This document shows, in pieces, positions 24,451-31,553 of a stretch of DNA of 31,553 nucleotides; within the stretch, counting starts at the first letter, position 1; every line of letters starts with the position of its first letter. Under the pieces are notes generated by a model. The model saw nothing but the letters and a program-made list of their open reading frames with translations, searched no databases and had not been told where the DNA came from. The stretch lies in the NCBI GenBank assembly GCA_964593895.1, contig CAZQKL010000007.1, positions 1 through 31,553 of the forward strand, read 5' to 3'. The translations under genes and the position numbers were made by a program. The stretch comes from CAZQKL01 sp964593895 [NCBI: uncultured bacterium] (lineage in GTDB: Bacteria; DYJV01).

Positions 24451-24458
24451 GGAGGAGG
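24451..24458 (+). promoter_or_regulatory. Strong ribosome-binding site before the lipoprotein gene
   Basis: GGAGGAGG, followed by TT and then the ATG at 24461, supports that start over the ATG at 24443, which lies upstream of the site and would put six extra residues before the signal peptide. Confidence 0.65.
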
Positions 24459-24460
24459 TT

Positions 24461-25519
24461 ATGAAGAAAATTTTAATTCTATTTTTTTCATTTTTTATAA
24501 TTGGTTGCGGAACAAATGTTTTTATAGATACATATTCAGTTCAAAATTTAAAAATTTCACATAAAAATCCAAAAGTTTTAATTTTACCATTTGAGCAATA
24601 TTCAAATAGAAATGATAATCTATGGTGGAGCACAAACATATTAATTTATAATGCAATTGCTGATAAATTTATAATTCATAATATTTTTCCTGTTCCTTTT
24701 CAAGATATAGCGAATTTATTTATAAAAAATGAAGAAACTAAAAATAAAGAAATTTCTCCTTCTCTTTTAGAAGAGTTAAATAATCCAATGTGGTCTCAAG
24801 TTATGAAACAGGAAATTTTATCAATTATTAATGAAGATATGCGGAGAAAAAATTTTTCAATTTTAAAAAATTACCACATTTCAGATGAGGAAATTTATAA
24901 ACTATGTAATAAATTTCATGTAGATTATTTTGTTAAAGGAGAAATAACTGAGCTTTCATTTACAAATGACGATAGTTTTAATCCATTTAAAGTTGGATTA
25001 ATAAACTCACCAATAAAATTGATTTCGCGATTATTTTTTGGAAATCCTCAATCTCATAATTGGGGGGTAGGTCAAGAAATTTTGACTACTTCAACTATTG
25101 GTGCTGTTATAGGGTATAATGTTACATCTCCTTATGGTCCAGGCTCAAAAAAATTAATAATTAATGGTCATCCTTTGTATGGAGAAAGATACTTTAAAAA
25201 AACTGGAGGTGATGCTGATTACGATTTTAAAAATGCTTTTTTCTGGGGTGCTACTGCTGGATTAGTTACATATTTTGCTTCACATGGTGGATTTAATCCT
25301 AAAATTGTTTTAGGGTTAAGGGTGTATATATATGATGCTAAATCAAGAAGATTAATATGGACAAATAGGGTTCATCTTTACGCAACTCCAGATGTTTTTT
25401 ATTGCAATCAAAATTTTTATGAACTTTTAATAACTGCAATAAATGCTGGAATAGATGAAATTTTTGATAATTTCTGGAAAAATAATAATTTAATTATTGC
25501 AGGAAAAGGAGTTAAATGA
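24461..25519 (+). CDS. Lipoprotein of CsgG/LpoB/GNA1162-like fold, with an inserted glycine-rich region
   Basis: This 352-residue protein begins with a lipoprotein signal (IIGC, lipidated C16, Gly at +2). The N-terminal part contains VLILPFEQ, then a helix pair and VDYFVKGEITELSF. The end has LGLRVYIYDAKSRRLIWTNRVHL. Together these give the alpha/beta pattern of the CsgG, LpoB and TolB-N-like outer-membrane lipoprotein group. Between these halves, at about 170-280, is a long insertion with two glycine-rich hydrophobic stretches (STIGAVIGY and FFWGATAGLVTYFASHGG). In CsgG the membrane-spanning hairpins are insertions in the same kind of fold, so a pore or membrane anchor is conceivable but unproven. 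It overlaps the next gene by four bases. Confidence 0.55.
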   Translation: MKKILILFFSFFIIGCGTNVFIDTYSVQNLKISHKNPKVLILPFEQYSNRNDNLWWSTNILIYNAIADKFIIHNIFPVPFQDIANLFIKNEETKNKEISPSLLEELNNPMWSQVMKQEILSIINEDMRRKNFSILKNYHISDEEIYKLCNKFHVDYFVKGEITELSFTNDDSFNPFKVGLINSPIKLISRLFFGNPQSHNWGVGQEILTTSTIGAVIGYNVTSPYGPGSKKLIINGHPLYGERYFKKTGGDADYDFKNAFFWGATAGLVTYFASHGGFNPKIVLGLRVYIYDAKSRRLIWTNRVHLYATPDVFYCNQNFYELLITAINAGIDEIFDNFWKNNNLIIAGKGVK

Positions 25520-27012
25520 TGAGAAAGTTAATTTTTTTAATTTTTCTATTTTTTTCTGTAAATTATATTTTTTCTCAATGTGTAGAAAGGGGATATGTTT
25601 ATCTTGACCCAGGAGACCTTAATTTTACTATAAAAAATATAAATTCAATTAATCAACTTCAGAAAGAATTTACTCTTGGTGTAGGATGTTACGGTTTTCA
25701 AACAGCAAAAATTAATACTCAAGATAATATAACCACATGCACTTATGATCCGAAAACAATAAGCTGTTATGCTGTTTCAAATGTTATGTGGCTTAAAATT
25801 GATAACACATCTGTTTCCTGCAATTCCCCATTTAAAGTAAAGTTAGATTTGAATGAGTTAAAAATTGAAGAGAATAAAAATTCATATTCTGCACAAATTA
25901 AGGTTGTTTGTAGCAATGGATTTAGTATTGCTCATGATTATATTAATGTTAATTTAAATTTTGACCTAAATGATTTTAAAATGAATGTAAATCCAGATTA
26001 TCTTTACTGGAGTATTTTAAAATATGATAATTCCTCTGACAATATGACTTATAAATCAAAAGAAATTCATATAAAAGGTGTGATAAATGGTTTTGATATA
26101 AGTTATGATGATGATTATTTGGAAATTAAAAAAGACAATTCCACAGGAATTTTTTCAGGTAAACTTGAAGTTAATTTAAACTATAATTTAGTGAAAAAAT
26201 TACCAGTTGGAATTTACTATTCATATATTAAATTGAAAGATAAATTATCAAAAAAAGAGGAAATTATTCCAGTAATAATTCAAGTTAGAGATTTTGACGA
26301 ACCAATAATTTTCCCGTATATTGAAAAGCAAGGAGAAGATAAACCAAGTTCATACTTTTATACAATATCTGATGCATCACCATTTTTTATAGATTTTATT
26401 CTTGAAAATTATTTTGAAAAAAATCCTTCCAAGAATTTATATCTTATTTTAAATTTACCTGACTATAAACCAGATGTTTATTATTTATATGTCCCATATT
26501 TATCTCAAATATTTATTCCAATCTCATCTCCAAATATAGATTATTTTACAGCAAGAGGAATTATAAAACATTTTTCATTTGGTCCATTTTCAATAAGAGG
26601 AATGAAAGGTAGAGTTTTTTTGCAACTTAAAGCAGGAGATAATTTATCTTCAGCTCAAACTCTTCAAAATGTAATGATTTCAATTATTAATCTTGAAGGA
26701 AAATGGAAAATTTCAGATAATTATGATAATAAAATTTATCCTCATCCAGAAATATTGCATATTTGGAAAGAGGGATATGGATATAAAGGATGTTTTTTTA
26801 ATGGTGATAAATGTAAAATACCTGTTTTAATTTCTTATGGAAATGGAAAAGATATTTTATATCAGATGAGCTTTTATGAGGATAGGTTTAAATTTTATTA
26901 TGAAATTTTGAATATTCATGATAGATTTATTTCAGGCAGGTGGAGATGGTGTTATCGTGAAAGCTGTTCAAAATATTTTACATTCAGTGGTTACAAAGAA
27001 TTTAGCCAATAA
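25516..27012 (+). CDS. Secreted Cys-rich beta-sandwich protein with Asp-Asn-X-Ser/Thr sequons
   Basis: I do not recognise this 498-residue protein by family. A signal peptide (about 1-20, MMRKLIFLIFLFFSV then YIFS) predicts export. Two tandem beta-rich segments of about 125 residues (25-150 and 155-258) have the W-L and 'SYSAQIKVVCSNG' or 'GIYYSYIKLKD' pattern of BACON/Ig-like domains. A C-terminal domain from about 392 starts with LEGKWKI. There are ten cysteines (22, 58, 75, 84, 102, 132, 426, 433, 479, 484), suggesting disulfides. Seven N-X-S/T sequons occur at N36, N71, N97, N172, N176, N208 and N376. All but the first have Asp at -1, and the first has Asp at -2. It is the best local candidate for a substrate of the oligosaccharyltransferase and the T2SS (inference). 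Confidence 0.6.
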   Translation: MMRKLIFLIFLFFSVNYIFSQCVERGYVYLDPGDLNFTIKNINSINQLQKEFTLGVGCYGFQTAKINTQDNITTCTYDPKTISCYAVSNVMWLKIDNTSVSCNSPFKVKLDLNELKIEENKNSYSAQIKVVCSNGFSIAHDYINVNLNFDLNDFKMNVNPDYLYWSILKYDNSSDNMTYKSKEIHIKGVINGFDISYDDDYLEIKKDNSTGIFSGKLEVNLNYNLVKKLPVGIYYSYIKLKDKLSKKEEIIPVIIQVRDFDEPIIFPYIEKQGEDKPSSYFYTISDASPFFIDFILENYFEKNPSKNLYLILNLPDYKPDVYYLYVPYLSQIFIPISSPNIDYFTARGIIKHFSFGPFSIRGMKGRVFLQLKAGDNLSSAQTLQNVMISIINLEGKWKISDNYDNKIYPHPEILHIWKEGYGYKGCFFNGDKCKIPVLISYGNGKDILYQMSFYEDRFKFYYEILNIHDRFISGRWRWCYRESCSKYFTFSGYKEFSQ

Positions 27013-27050
27013 ATATTGACTATTTTTCTCAATAATTGTAATGGAAGTTC

Positions 27051-30000
27051 GTGCGAGATAACATTAAATATTTCATTTCATGGCTTACATCAAAATTTAA
27101 TCCTCAAGATTATATTATTGAAGTTGGCTCATATCAGGTTGAAGGACAGGAAGGTTATGCTGACCTAAGGCCTTTTTTCAATAATTGCGAATATATTGGA
27201 GTTGATATTCGTCTGGGTAGGGGAGTTGACACTATTCAGGATGTTCATTCCCTTGGAATTAAGAGTAAAGTTGCAAACTGGGTTTTATGTCTTGATACTC
27301 TTGAACATGTAAAAAATCCAATATCTGCAGTTAATGAATTAAAAAGAATTTTAAAAGATGATGGAATATTGGTTATATCTTCTGTTATGGATTTTCCAAT
27401 TCATGAGCATCCACATGATTACTGGCGTTTTACTCCACAAATTTTTGAGGAATTTTTAAAAGATTTAAATTTTTATAAAATTTTTTTTCAAGGAGACCCG
27501 CATAAACCTCATACAGTTATAGGAATAGCGTCAAATAAAATAAATTTCAATAATATAGACTTTCCAGAAAATATCGCAGGTGAAAAACTTTATGAGAAGA
27601 AATTTCACCAAAAAGATTTATCCTTTTCAAATTTAACATATCGTTATAAACTTAATTTAACCAATCCTGAATCTGTTCATTCAAAAATTATATCTGAAAT
27701 TTCAAAAAATTCAAAAGTATTGGAAGTTGGTTGTTATACTGGTTACATGACAGAGTATTTAACAAAAGTTTTAAATTGTAAAGTTACAGGAATAGAGATT
27801 GATGAAGTTGCTGGAAAATTTGCAGAAAAATTTGCAGAGAAAATAATCATAGGAGATGTTGAAACTTTAGATTTAGAAAAATATCTAAATGGAGAAAAAT
27901 TTGATTATATAATTTTAGCTGATGTTCTTGAGCATTTAAAAGAGCCAGAAAAAACAGTTAAAAAACTTTTAAAATTTATAAAGAATAATGGGTTATTTTT
28001 AATATCTATCCCAAATGTTTCTCACGGTTCGTTAGCTCTTGAACTACTTGATGGAAGATGGGATTATAATCGTATAGGACTACTTGATGTTACTCATTTA
28101 AGATTTTTTACAATTTTTAATTTTTTAGATTTATTGGAAAGATGTGGGTTATTTCCAGTAAAAATTGATAGAGTTAAAGTTTCTCCTCAAGATACTGAAT
28201 TTAAAACTTTATGGGATAAATATCCAAAAGAGATAACTTCATACATTGAAAAAGTAAATCCTGAATTTAGAACATATCAGTATGTTATTAAAGCTATTAA
28301 AATGAATGAATTTGGGGAAAATTTACTTTTAAAAGAAAAATATAAAGAGCTTAAAGAAGGTTTTTTAAAATTAGAAAAAGATTTTTTGTTTTTAAAAGAA
28401 AAAATTGAGGTTTTAGAAAATAAAAATGAGAACTTGCAGGTGGAAAATGAGGATTTAAAGCAAAATATTGAAATTTTAAAAAATGAAAAAGAGAAAATTT
28501 TAAAAGAAAATGAAAATTTACAGACGGAAAATGAAAAGTTGAAACAAAATATTGAAATTTTGAAAAATGAAAATATTAATTTAAAATTTCAAATTAATGA
28601 GATAGAAAATTCATTATGGTGGAAAATTGTAACAAAATATAGAAATTTAATTGAAAAAATTTTCCCAAGAGGTTCAGTTCAAAGAAAATTTTACAATCTA
28701 TCAATAAGAGGATTTAACTTTTTATTGAAAAATGGTCCAAGAGCTTTTATAAACAAATTTTTCTTTTATTTAAAACGTAATAGGTCTGAAAATAAAAAAA
28801 TAGAATTACCAAAATTTTCAAAAGAATTTTCTCCATTAAAATTTGAGAAAGTTGAAAATCCAGATGTATCAATAATTATTCCAGTTCACAATAATTTTTT
28901 ATATACCTATAATTGCCTAAAATCTTTAAACAATATGAAAACAAAAATAAAGTATGAAATAATTGTCATAGATGATGCATCAACTGATGAAACTAAAAGA
29001 AACCTAAAAGAAATTAAAGGGATTAAATATGTTAGATTTAATGAAAATAAAGGATTTATAAAAGCATGTAATTATGGTGGAAAAATTGCCAAAGGAAATT
29101 ATATAGTTTTTCTTAATAATGACACTGTGGTGACAGATAATTGGCTTAATGAATTGATTTCCCTTTTTAATGATAAAAATTTTCAAGATGTAGGAATAGT
29201 TGGTTCAAAATTAATCTTTCCAGATGGAAAATTACAGGAAGCAGGGTCAATTATATGGAATGATGGAGGTGGCTGGAATTTTGGAAAATTTGATGACCCT
29301 GAAAAACCAGAATATAATTATATAAGGGAAGTTGACTACTGTTCTGGTGCTTCAATTGCAATTTCAAAAAAGCTTTTTGATGAAATCGGTGGATTTGATG
29401 AAAGGTATGTTCCAGCTTACTATGAAGATACAGACCTTGCAATGGAAGTTAGAAAAAGAGGTTATAAAGTCCTGTATAATCCATTTTCTATTTTGTTTCA
29501 TTATGAAGGTGCATCATGTGGTAAAGATACTTCTTGTGGAATAAAAAAGTATCAAGAAATAAATAGAGAAAAATTTTTAGAAAAATGGAGGCAAATTCTT
29601 TTAAAAGAGCATTATCCTCAAGGAACTCCACTTTTTATAGCTAAAGAGAGAAATGTTAAAGGAAGAATTTTAATTATAGACCATTATGTTCCAACCCCAG
29701 ATAAAGATTCAGGCTCTTTACGACTTTTTACAATTATAGAAATTATAAGAAATTTAGGCTGGAAAATCATTTTCTGGCCAGATAATCTTGCAAGATTTCA
29801 GCCATATACTGAAAATCTTCAAAGGCTTGGAGTAGAAGTTTATTACGGAAACCTTGATTTTTCAAAAGAAATTGAGAAATTTGGAAAATTTTTAGATGCT
29901 GCATACCTTTTAAGACCTCATATTGCACCACAATATGTTAAAATTTTAAAAGAAAAATTTCCAGATTTAAAATTAATTTATGATACTGTGGACCTTCATT

Positions 30001-30764
30001 TTGTTAGAGAAGCAAGAAGGGCAAGGGTTGAAAAGAATAAAGAAATAGTAAAAGAAGCAAAAAGATTAAAAAATATTGAGCTTTCTCTTGCAAATATATG
30101 TGATAAAATAATTATTTTAACTCCTGAAGAGAGAAAAATTTTAACAAAACTTGGAATTAATGATGAAAAATTGGTTCTAATTCCAAATATTCATGAAGTT
30201 TATGATGTAGAAAATGATTTTGATAATAGAAAAGATTTAATGTTTATTGGTGGTTTTATCCATCCCCCAAATGAAGATGCAATGGTATGGTTTGTTAATG
30301 AGATATTTCCAGTAATTAAAAAAGAGTTAAAAGATGTAAAATTAAAAATAGTTGGGAGTAATCCTACTCCAAAGATTAAAAAGTTAGCAGACAGTTCTAT
30401 TGAAGTATTAGGATATGTTCCAGATGTTACTCCTATTTTTAAATCATCAAAGGTTTTCATATCTCCTTTAAGATATGGAGCAGGTTTAAAAGGAAAAATT
30501 GGTCAGAGCTTAAGTTTTGGCCTTCCTGTTGTTACAACTTCTATAGGTGCTGAAGGTTTTATAAATTTTTGTAAAGGAGAAGATTTACCATTTTTGATTG
30601 CAGATAATCCTGAGGAATTTGCAGAAAAGGTTATATTACTTTACAAAGATAAAAATTTATGGGAAAAAATGAGTAAAACTGGTAAAGATTTTATCTCAAA
30701 ATATTTTTCAAAAAAAGCAATCTCACCTGAAATAGAAAATCTTTTAAATTTTTTAAAAAAATAG
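27051..30764 (+). CDS. Multidomain glycan enzyme: methyltransferase, methyltransferase, coiled coil, GT2, GT4
   Basis: This 1237-residue cytoplasmic fusion starts at GTG, because a stop codon lies four codons upstream and no in-frame ATG is near. GGAAG at 27043-27047 is a weak ribosome-binding site. Domains in order: methyltransferase 1 (about 20-160, IIEVGS, CLDTLEHV); methyltransferase 2 (205-415, VLEVGCYTG, DVLEHLKEP); a coiled coil (424-520) ending in the SLWWKIVTKYR motif seen in related GT fusions; a GT2 domain (604-850, VSIIIPVHNN, FLNND691, YEDTDL); and a GT4/GT1-type domain (871-1230, FIGGFIHPPNEDA, SPLRYGAGLKGKIGQS). It probably extends and methylates the polysaccharide handled by Wzm/Wzt. 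The methyltransferase/coil/GT layout recalls the WbdA-WbdD polymerase and terminator pair in one chain. Confidence 0.88.
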   Translation: MRDNIKYFISWLTSKFNPQDYIIEVGSYQVEGQEGYADLRPFFNNCEYIGVDIRLGRGVDTIQDVHSLGIKSKVANWVLCLDTLEHVKNPISAVNELKRILKDDGILVISSVMDFPIHEHPHDYWRFTPQIFEEFLKDLNFYKIFFQGDPHKPHTVIGIASNKINFNNIDFPENIAGEKLYEKKFHQKDLSFSNLTYRYKLNLTNPESVHSKIISEISKNSKVLEVGCYTGYMTEYLTKVLNCKVTGIEIDEVAGKFAEKFAEKIIIGDVETLDLEKYLNGEKFDYIILADVLEHLKEPEKTVKKLLKFIKNNGLFLISIPNVSHGSLALELLDGRWDYNRIGLLDVTHLRFFTIFNFLDLLERCGLFPVKIDRVKVSPQDTEFKTLWDKYPKEITSYIEKVNPEFRTYQYVIKAIKMNEFGENLLLKEKYKELKEGFLKLEKDFLFLKEKIEVLENKNENLQVENEDLKQNIEILKNEKEKILKENENLQTENEKLKQNIEILKNENINLKFQINEIENSLWWKIVTKYRNLIEKIFPRGSVQRKFYNLSIRGFNFLLKNGPRAFINKFFFYLKRNRSENKKIELPKFSKEFSPLKFEKVENPDVSIIIPVHNNFLYTYNCLKSLNNMKTKIKYEIIVIDDASTDETKRNLKEIKGIKYVRFNENKGFIKACNYGGKIAKGNYIVFLNNDTVVTDNWLNELISLFNDKNFQDVGIVGSKLIFPDGKLQEAGSIIWNDGGGWNFGKFDDPEKPEYNYIREVDYCSGASIAISKKLFDEIGGFDERYVPAYYEDTDLAMEVRKRGYKVLYNPFSILFHYEGASCGKDTSCGIKKYQEINREKFLEKWRQILLKEHYPQGTPLFIAKERNVKGRILIIDHYVPTPDKDSGSLRLFTIIEIIRNLGWKIIFWPDNLARFQPYTENLQRLGVEVYYGNLDFSKEIEKFGKFLDAAYLLRPHIAPQYVKILKEKFPDLKLIYDTVDLHFVREARRARVEKNKEIVKEAKRLKNIELSLANICDKIIILTPEERKILTKLGINDEKLVLIPNIHEVYDVENDFDNRKDLMFIGGFIHPPNEDAMVWFVNEIFPVIKKELKDVKLKIVGSNPTPKIKKLADSSIEVLGYVPDVTPIFKSSKVFISPLRYGAGLKGKIGQSLSFGLPVVTTSIGAEGFINFCKGEDLPFLIADNPEEFAEKVILLYKDKNLWEKMSKTGKDFISKYFSKKAISPEIENLLNFLKK
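28425..28592 (+). repeat. Tandem 84-bp repeat encoding a four-heptad coiled-coil unit
   Basis: Residues 459-486 and 487-514 of the fusion protein are near-copies with a period of exactly 28 residues (NENLQ-x-ENE-x-LKQNIEILKNE). The DNA copies differ at several synonymous sites, so the duplication is not recent. Twenty-eight residues are four heptads, so the repeat keeps the coil in register. Confidence 0.85.
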
Positions 30765-31553
30765 ATGGAATTTAAAAAGTTTTTAGATTACAAAATTGGT
30801 TTAAATTTTGCATATTTACTACCAGAAAAATTAGGATTTTATTTTGTTAAAAAAAGAGGAGAGAAAATATTTGAAAGGGAAAAAAGAATTGTAGAAAAAA
30901 TTATTAAAAATTTAATAGAAGTTTTGAATATTGACAAAAATAAAGCAGAAAAAATTTCAAAAAAGATTTTTATGCTTTCAAGTTTTGAAGAGTTCTTTGG
31001 GTTAAAGCTTGCAAAAAAAGAAATTAATTTTATTGAAAAAAAAGTTCATCTTAAAAATGAAGAATTTTTAAAAGAAATTATTAAAAAATATAAAAGAGGA
31101 GTTTTTGTTTTAATTCATGAAGGTTTTTTCCTTCAAAGTTTATGCAAAATTGCTTATAGATTTAATATAAAAATAAATGCAATTGCATGGCCCTACTTTG
31201 AAGCTGAATCTAAGGTTTTTAAAAATTTTATTGGGAATAAAATAGAAGGAATGAAGTATTTCACAAAAGGTGAATTTTTTTTTGTTGGTTACATAAATCC
31301 AAGAAAGCTTTATGAAAAATTAAATAATAATGAATTTTTAGCAATTGCTATTGATTCACCATTGGGAAGGTCTTCAAAAGTTGAGATAAATTTTTTTAAT
31401 ACTAAAAAATATTATCCTGTAAGTGCTTTTAAAATTGGATTAAAAACAAATTCACCAATTATTCCAATTTATCAATCTTACGATTTCAATTTAAACGTTA
31501 TAAATACAGAAATTCTGACCCCTTTTTTTATAAAAAATAAAGATGATATTTCT
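30765..31553 (+). CDS. LpxL/HtrB-like lysophospholipid acyltransferase family protein (3' end outside window)
   Basis: The frame opens with an ATG directly abutting the stop of the glycosyltransferase fusion and runs past the window end, giving 263 visible residues. The pattern follows LpxL/HtrB acyltransferases: an N-terminal helical region, then RGVFVLIHEGFF at the position of the catalytic HX4(D/E) motif. Further on comes AIAIDSPLGRSSKVEINFF, and then VSAFKIGLKTNSPIIPIY, equivalent to the 'G.a.LA..tgApviP.y' block. The catalytic motif is altered: H118 is followed by E119 and the +5 position is L123, not Asp or Glu. It may acylate a glycan or lipid with a modified active site, or be inactive. 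Gene order suggests a role on the surface glycolipid. Confidence 0.72.
   Translation, partial: MEFKKFLDYKIGLNFAYLLPEKLGFYFVKKRGEKIFEREKRIVEKIIKNLIEVLNIDKNKAEKISKKIFMLSSFEEFFGLKLAKKEINFIEKKVHLKNEEFLKEIIKKYKRGVFVLIHEGFFLQSLCKIAYRFNIKINAIAWPYFEAESKVFKNFIGNKIEGMKYFTKGEFFFVGYINPRKLYEKLNNNEFLAIAIDSPLGRSSKVEINFFNTKKYYPVSAFKIGLKTNSPIIPIYQSYDFNLNVINTEILTPFFIKNKDDIS

Noticed and set aside
25516-25584. Lipobox in the Cys-rich secreted protein (C22)
   Set aside because: The residues before C22 are FSQ. Gln at -1 is not allowed in a lipobox, so an ordinary signal peptide is more likely.
27016-27044. TTGACT followed by TAATGG considered as a promoter for the glycosyltransferase fusion
   Set aside because: The -10 candidate matches consensus at only two of six positions, and no better -10 lies at a 16-18 base spacing. 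Read-through from 24434 is simpler.
29332-29544. Plus-strand 70-codon frame inside the glycosyltransferase fusion
   Set aside because: It is out of frame within a conserved GT2 domain and has no ribosome-binding site or motif.

Overview
The window is a very AT-rich, tightly packed stretch of a bacterial chromosome with every gene on the + strand. A type II secretion system, a WecA/TagO-type priming enzyme, a Wzm/Wzt polysaccharide exporter, lipoproteins and an LpxL-like acyltransferase point to a diderm (Gram-negative) bacterium. The System II (ResB/CcsA) cytochrome c pair and a Na+-pumping decarboxylase beta subunit fit an anaerobic or respiratory deep-branching lineage. I cannot name the phylum from the sequence. 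I see no tRNA, rRNA, CRISPR array or transposase, and no gap between genes exceeds about 75 bases.

Layout. (1) 1-983: the end of a ResB-like gene, then ccsA/resC. (2) 1007-4282: the glycolytic run gap-pgk-tpiA, then secG. (3) 4356-6931: a small OadG-like gene, oadB, an HD-domain hydrolase and a YycJ/WalJ-type metallo-beta-lactamase-fold protein. (4) 6965-9007: a PglB/STT3-type oligosaccharyltransferase behind its own likely promoter. (5) 9078-18534: a T2SS operon in the order G-E-F-H-I-J-K-L-M-D-(C-like). (6) 18531-24409: without a break, a polyprenyl-phosphate sugar-1-phosphate transferase, Wzm, Wzt with a C-terminal sugar-binding-type domain, a methyltransferase and a secreted glycosidase-like protein. 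(7) 24461-27012: behind another promoter, a CsgG/LpoB-like lipoprotein and a Cys-rich secreted beta-sandwich protein. (8) 27051-end: a 1237-residue methyltransferase/methyltransferase/coiled-coil/GT2/GT4 fusion and the start of an LpxL-like acyltransferase.

How they may work together. From gspG to the glycosidase-like gene, genes overlap or are separated by at most 2 bases, so protein secretion and polysaccharide export are probably co-transcribed. A PglB-like oligosaccharyltransferase lies just upstream. A secreted Cys-rich protein downstream carries seven N-X-S/T sequons, six preceded by Asp. My hypothesis is a coupled glycosylation, T2SS and surface-glycan locus, in which periplasmic proteins are folded, N-glycosylated and exported by this T2SS while the same operon builds and exports a lipid-linked polysaccharide. 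The individual gene calls are mostly firm; the coupling is inference.

Several starts were moved from the longest open frame to internal ATGs, because of a ribosome-binding site, a signal peptide or a prepilin leader: gspJ 12930, wzt 20905, glycosidase-like 22940 and lipoprotein 24461.
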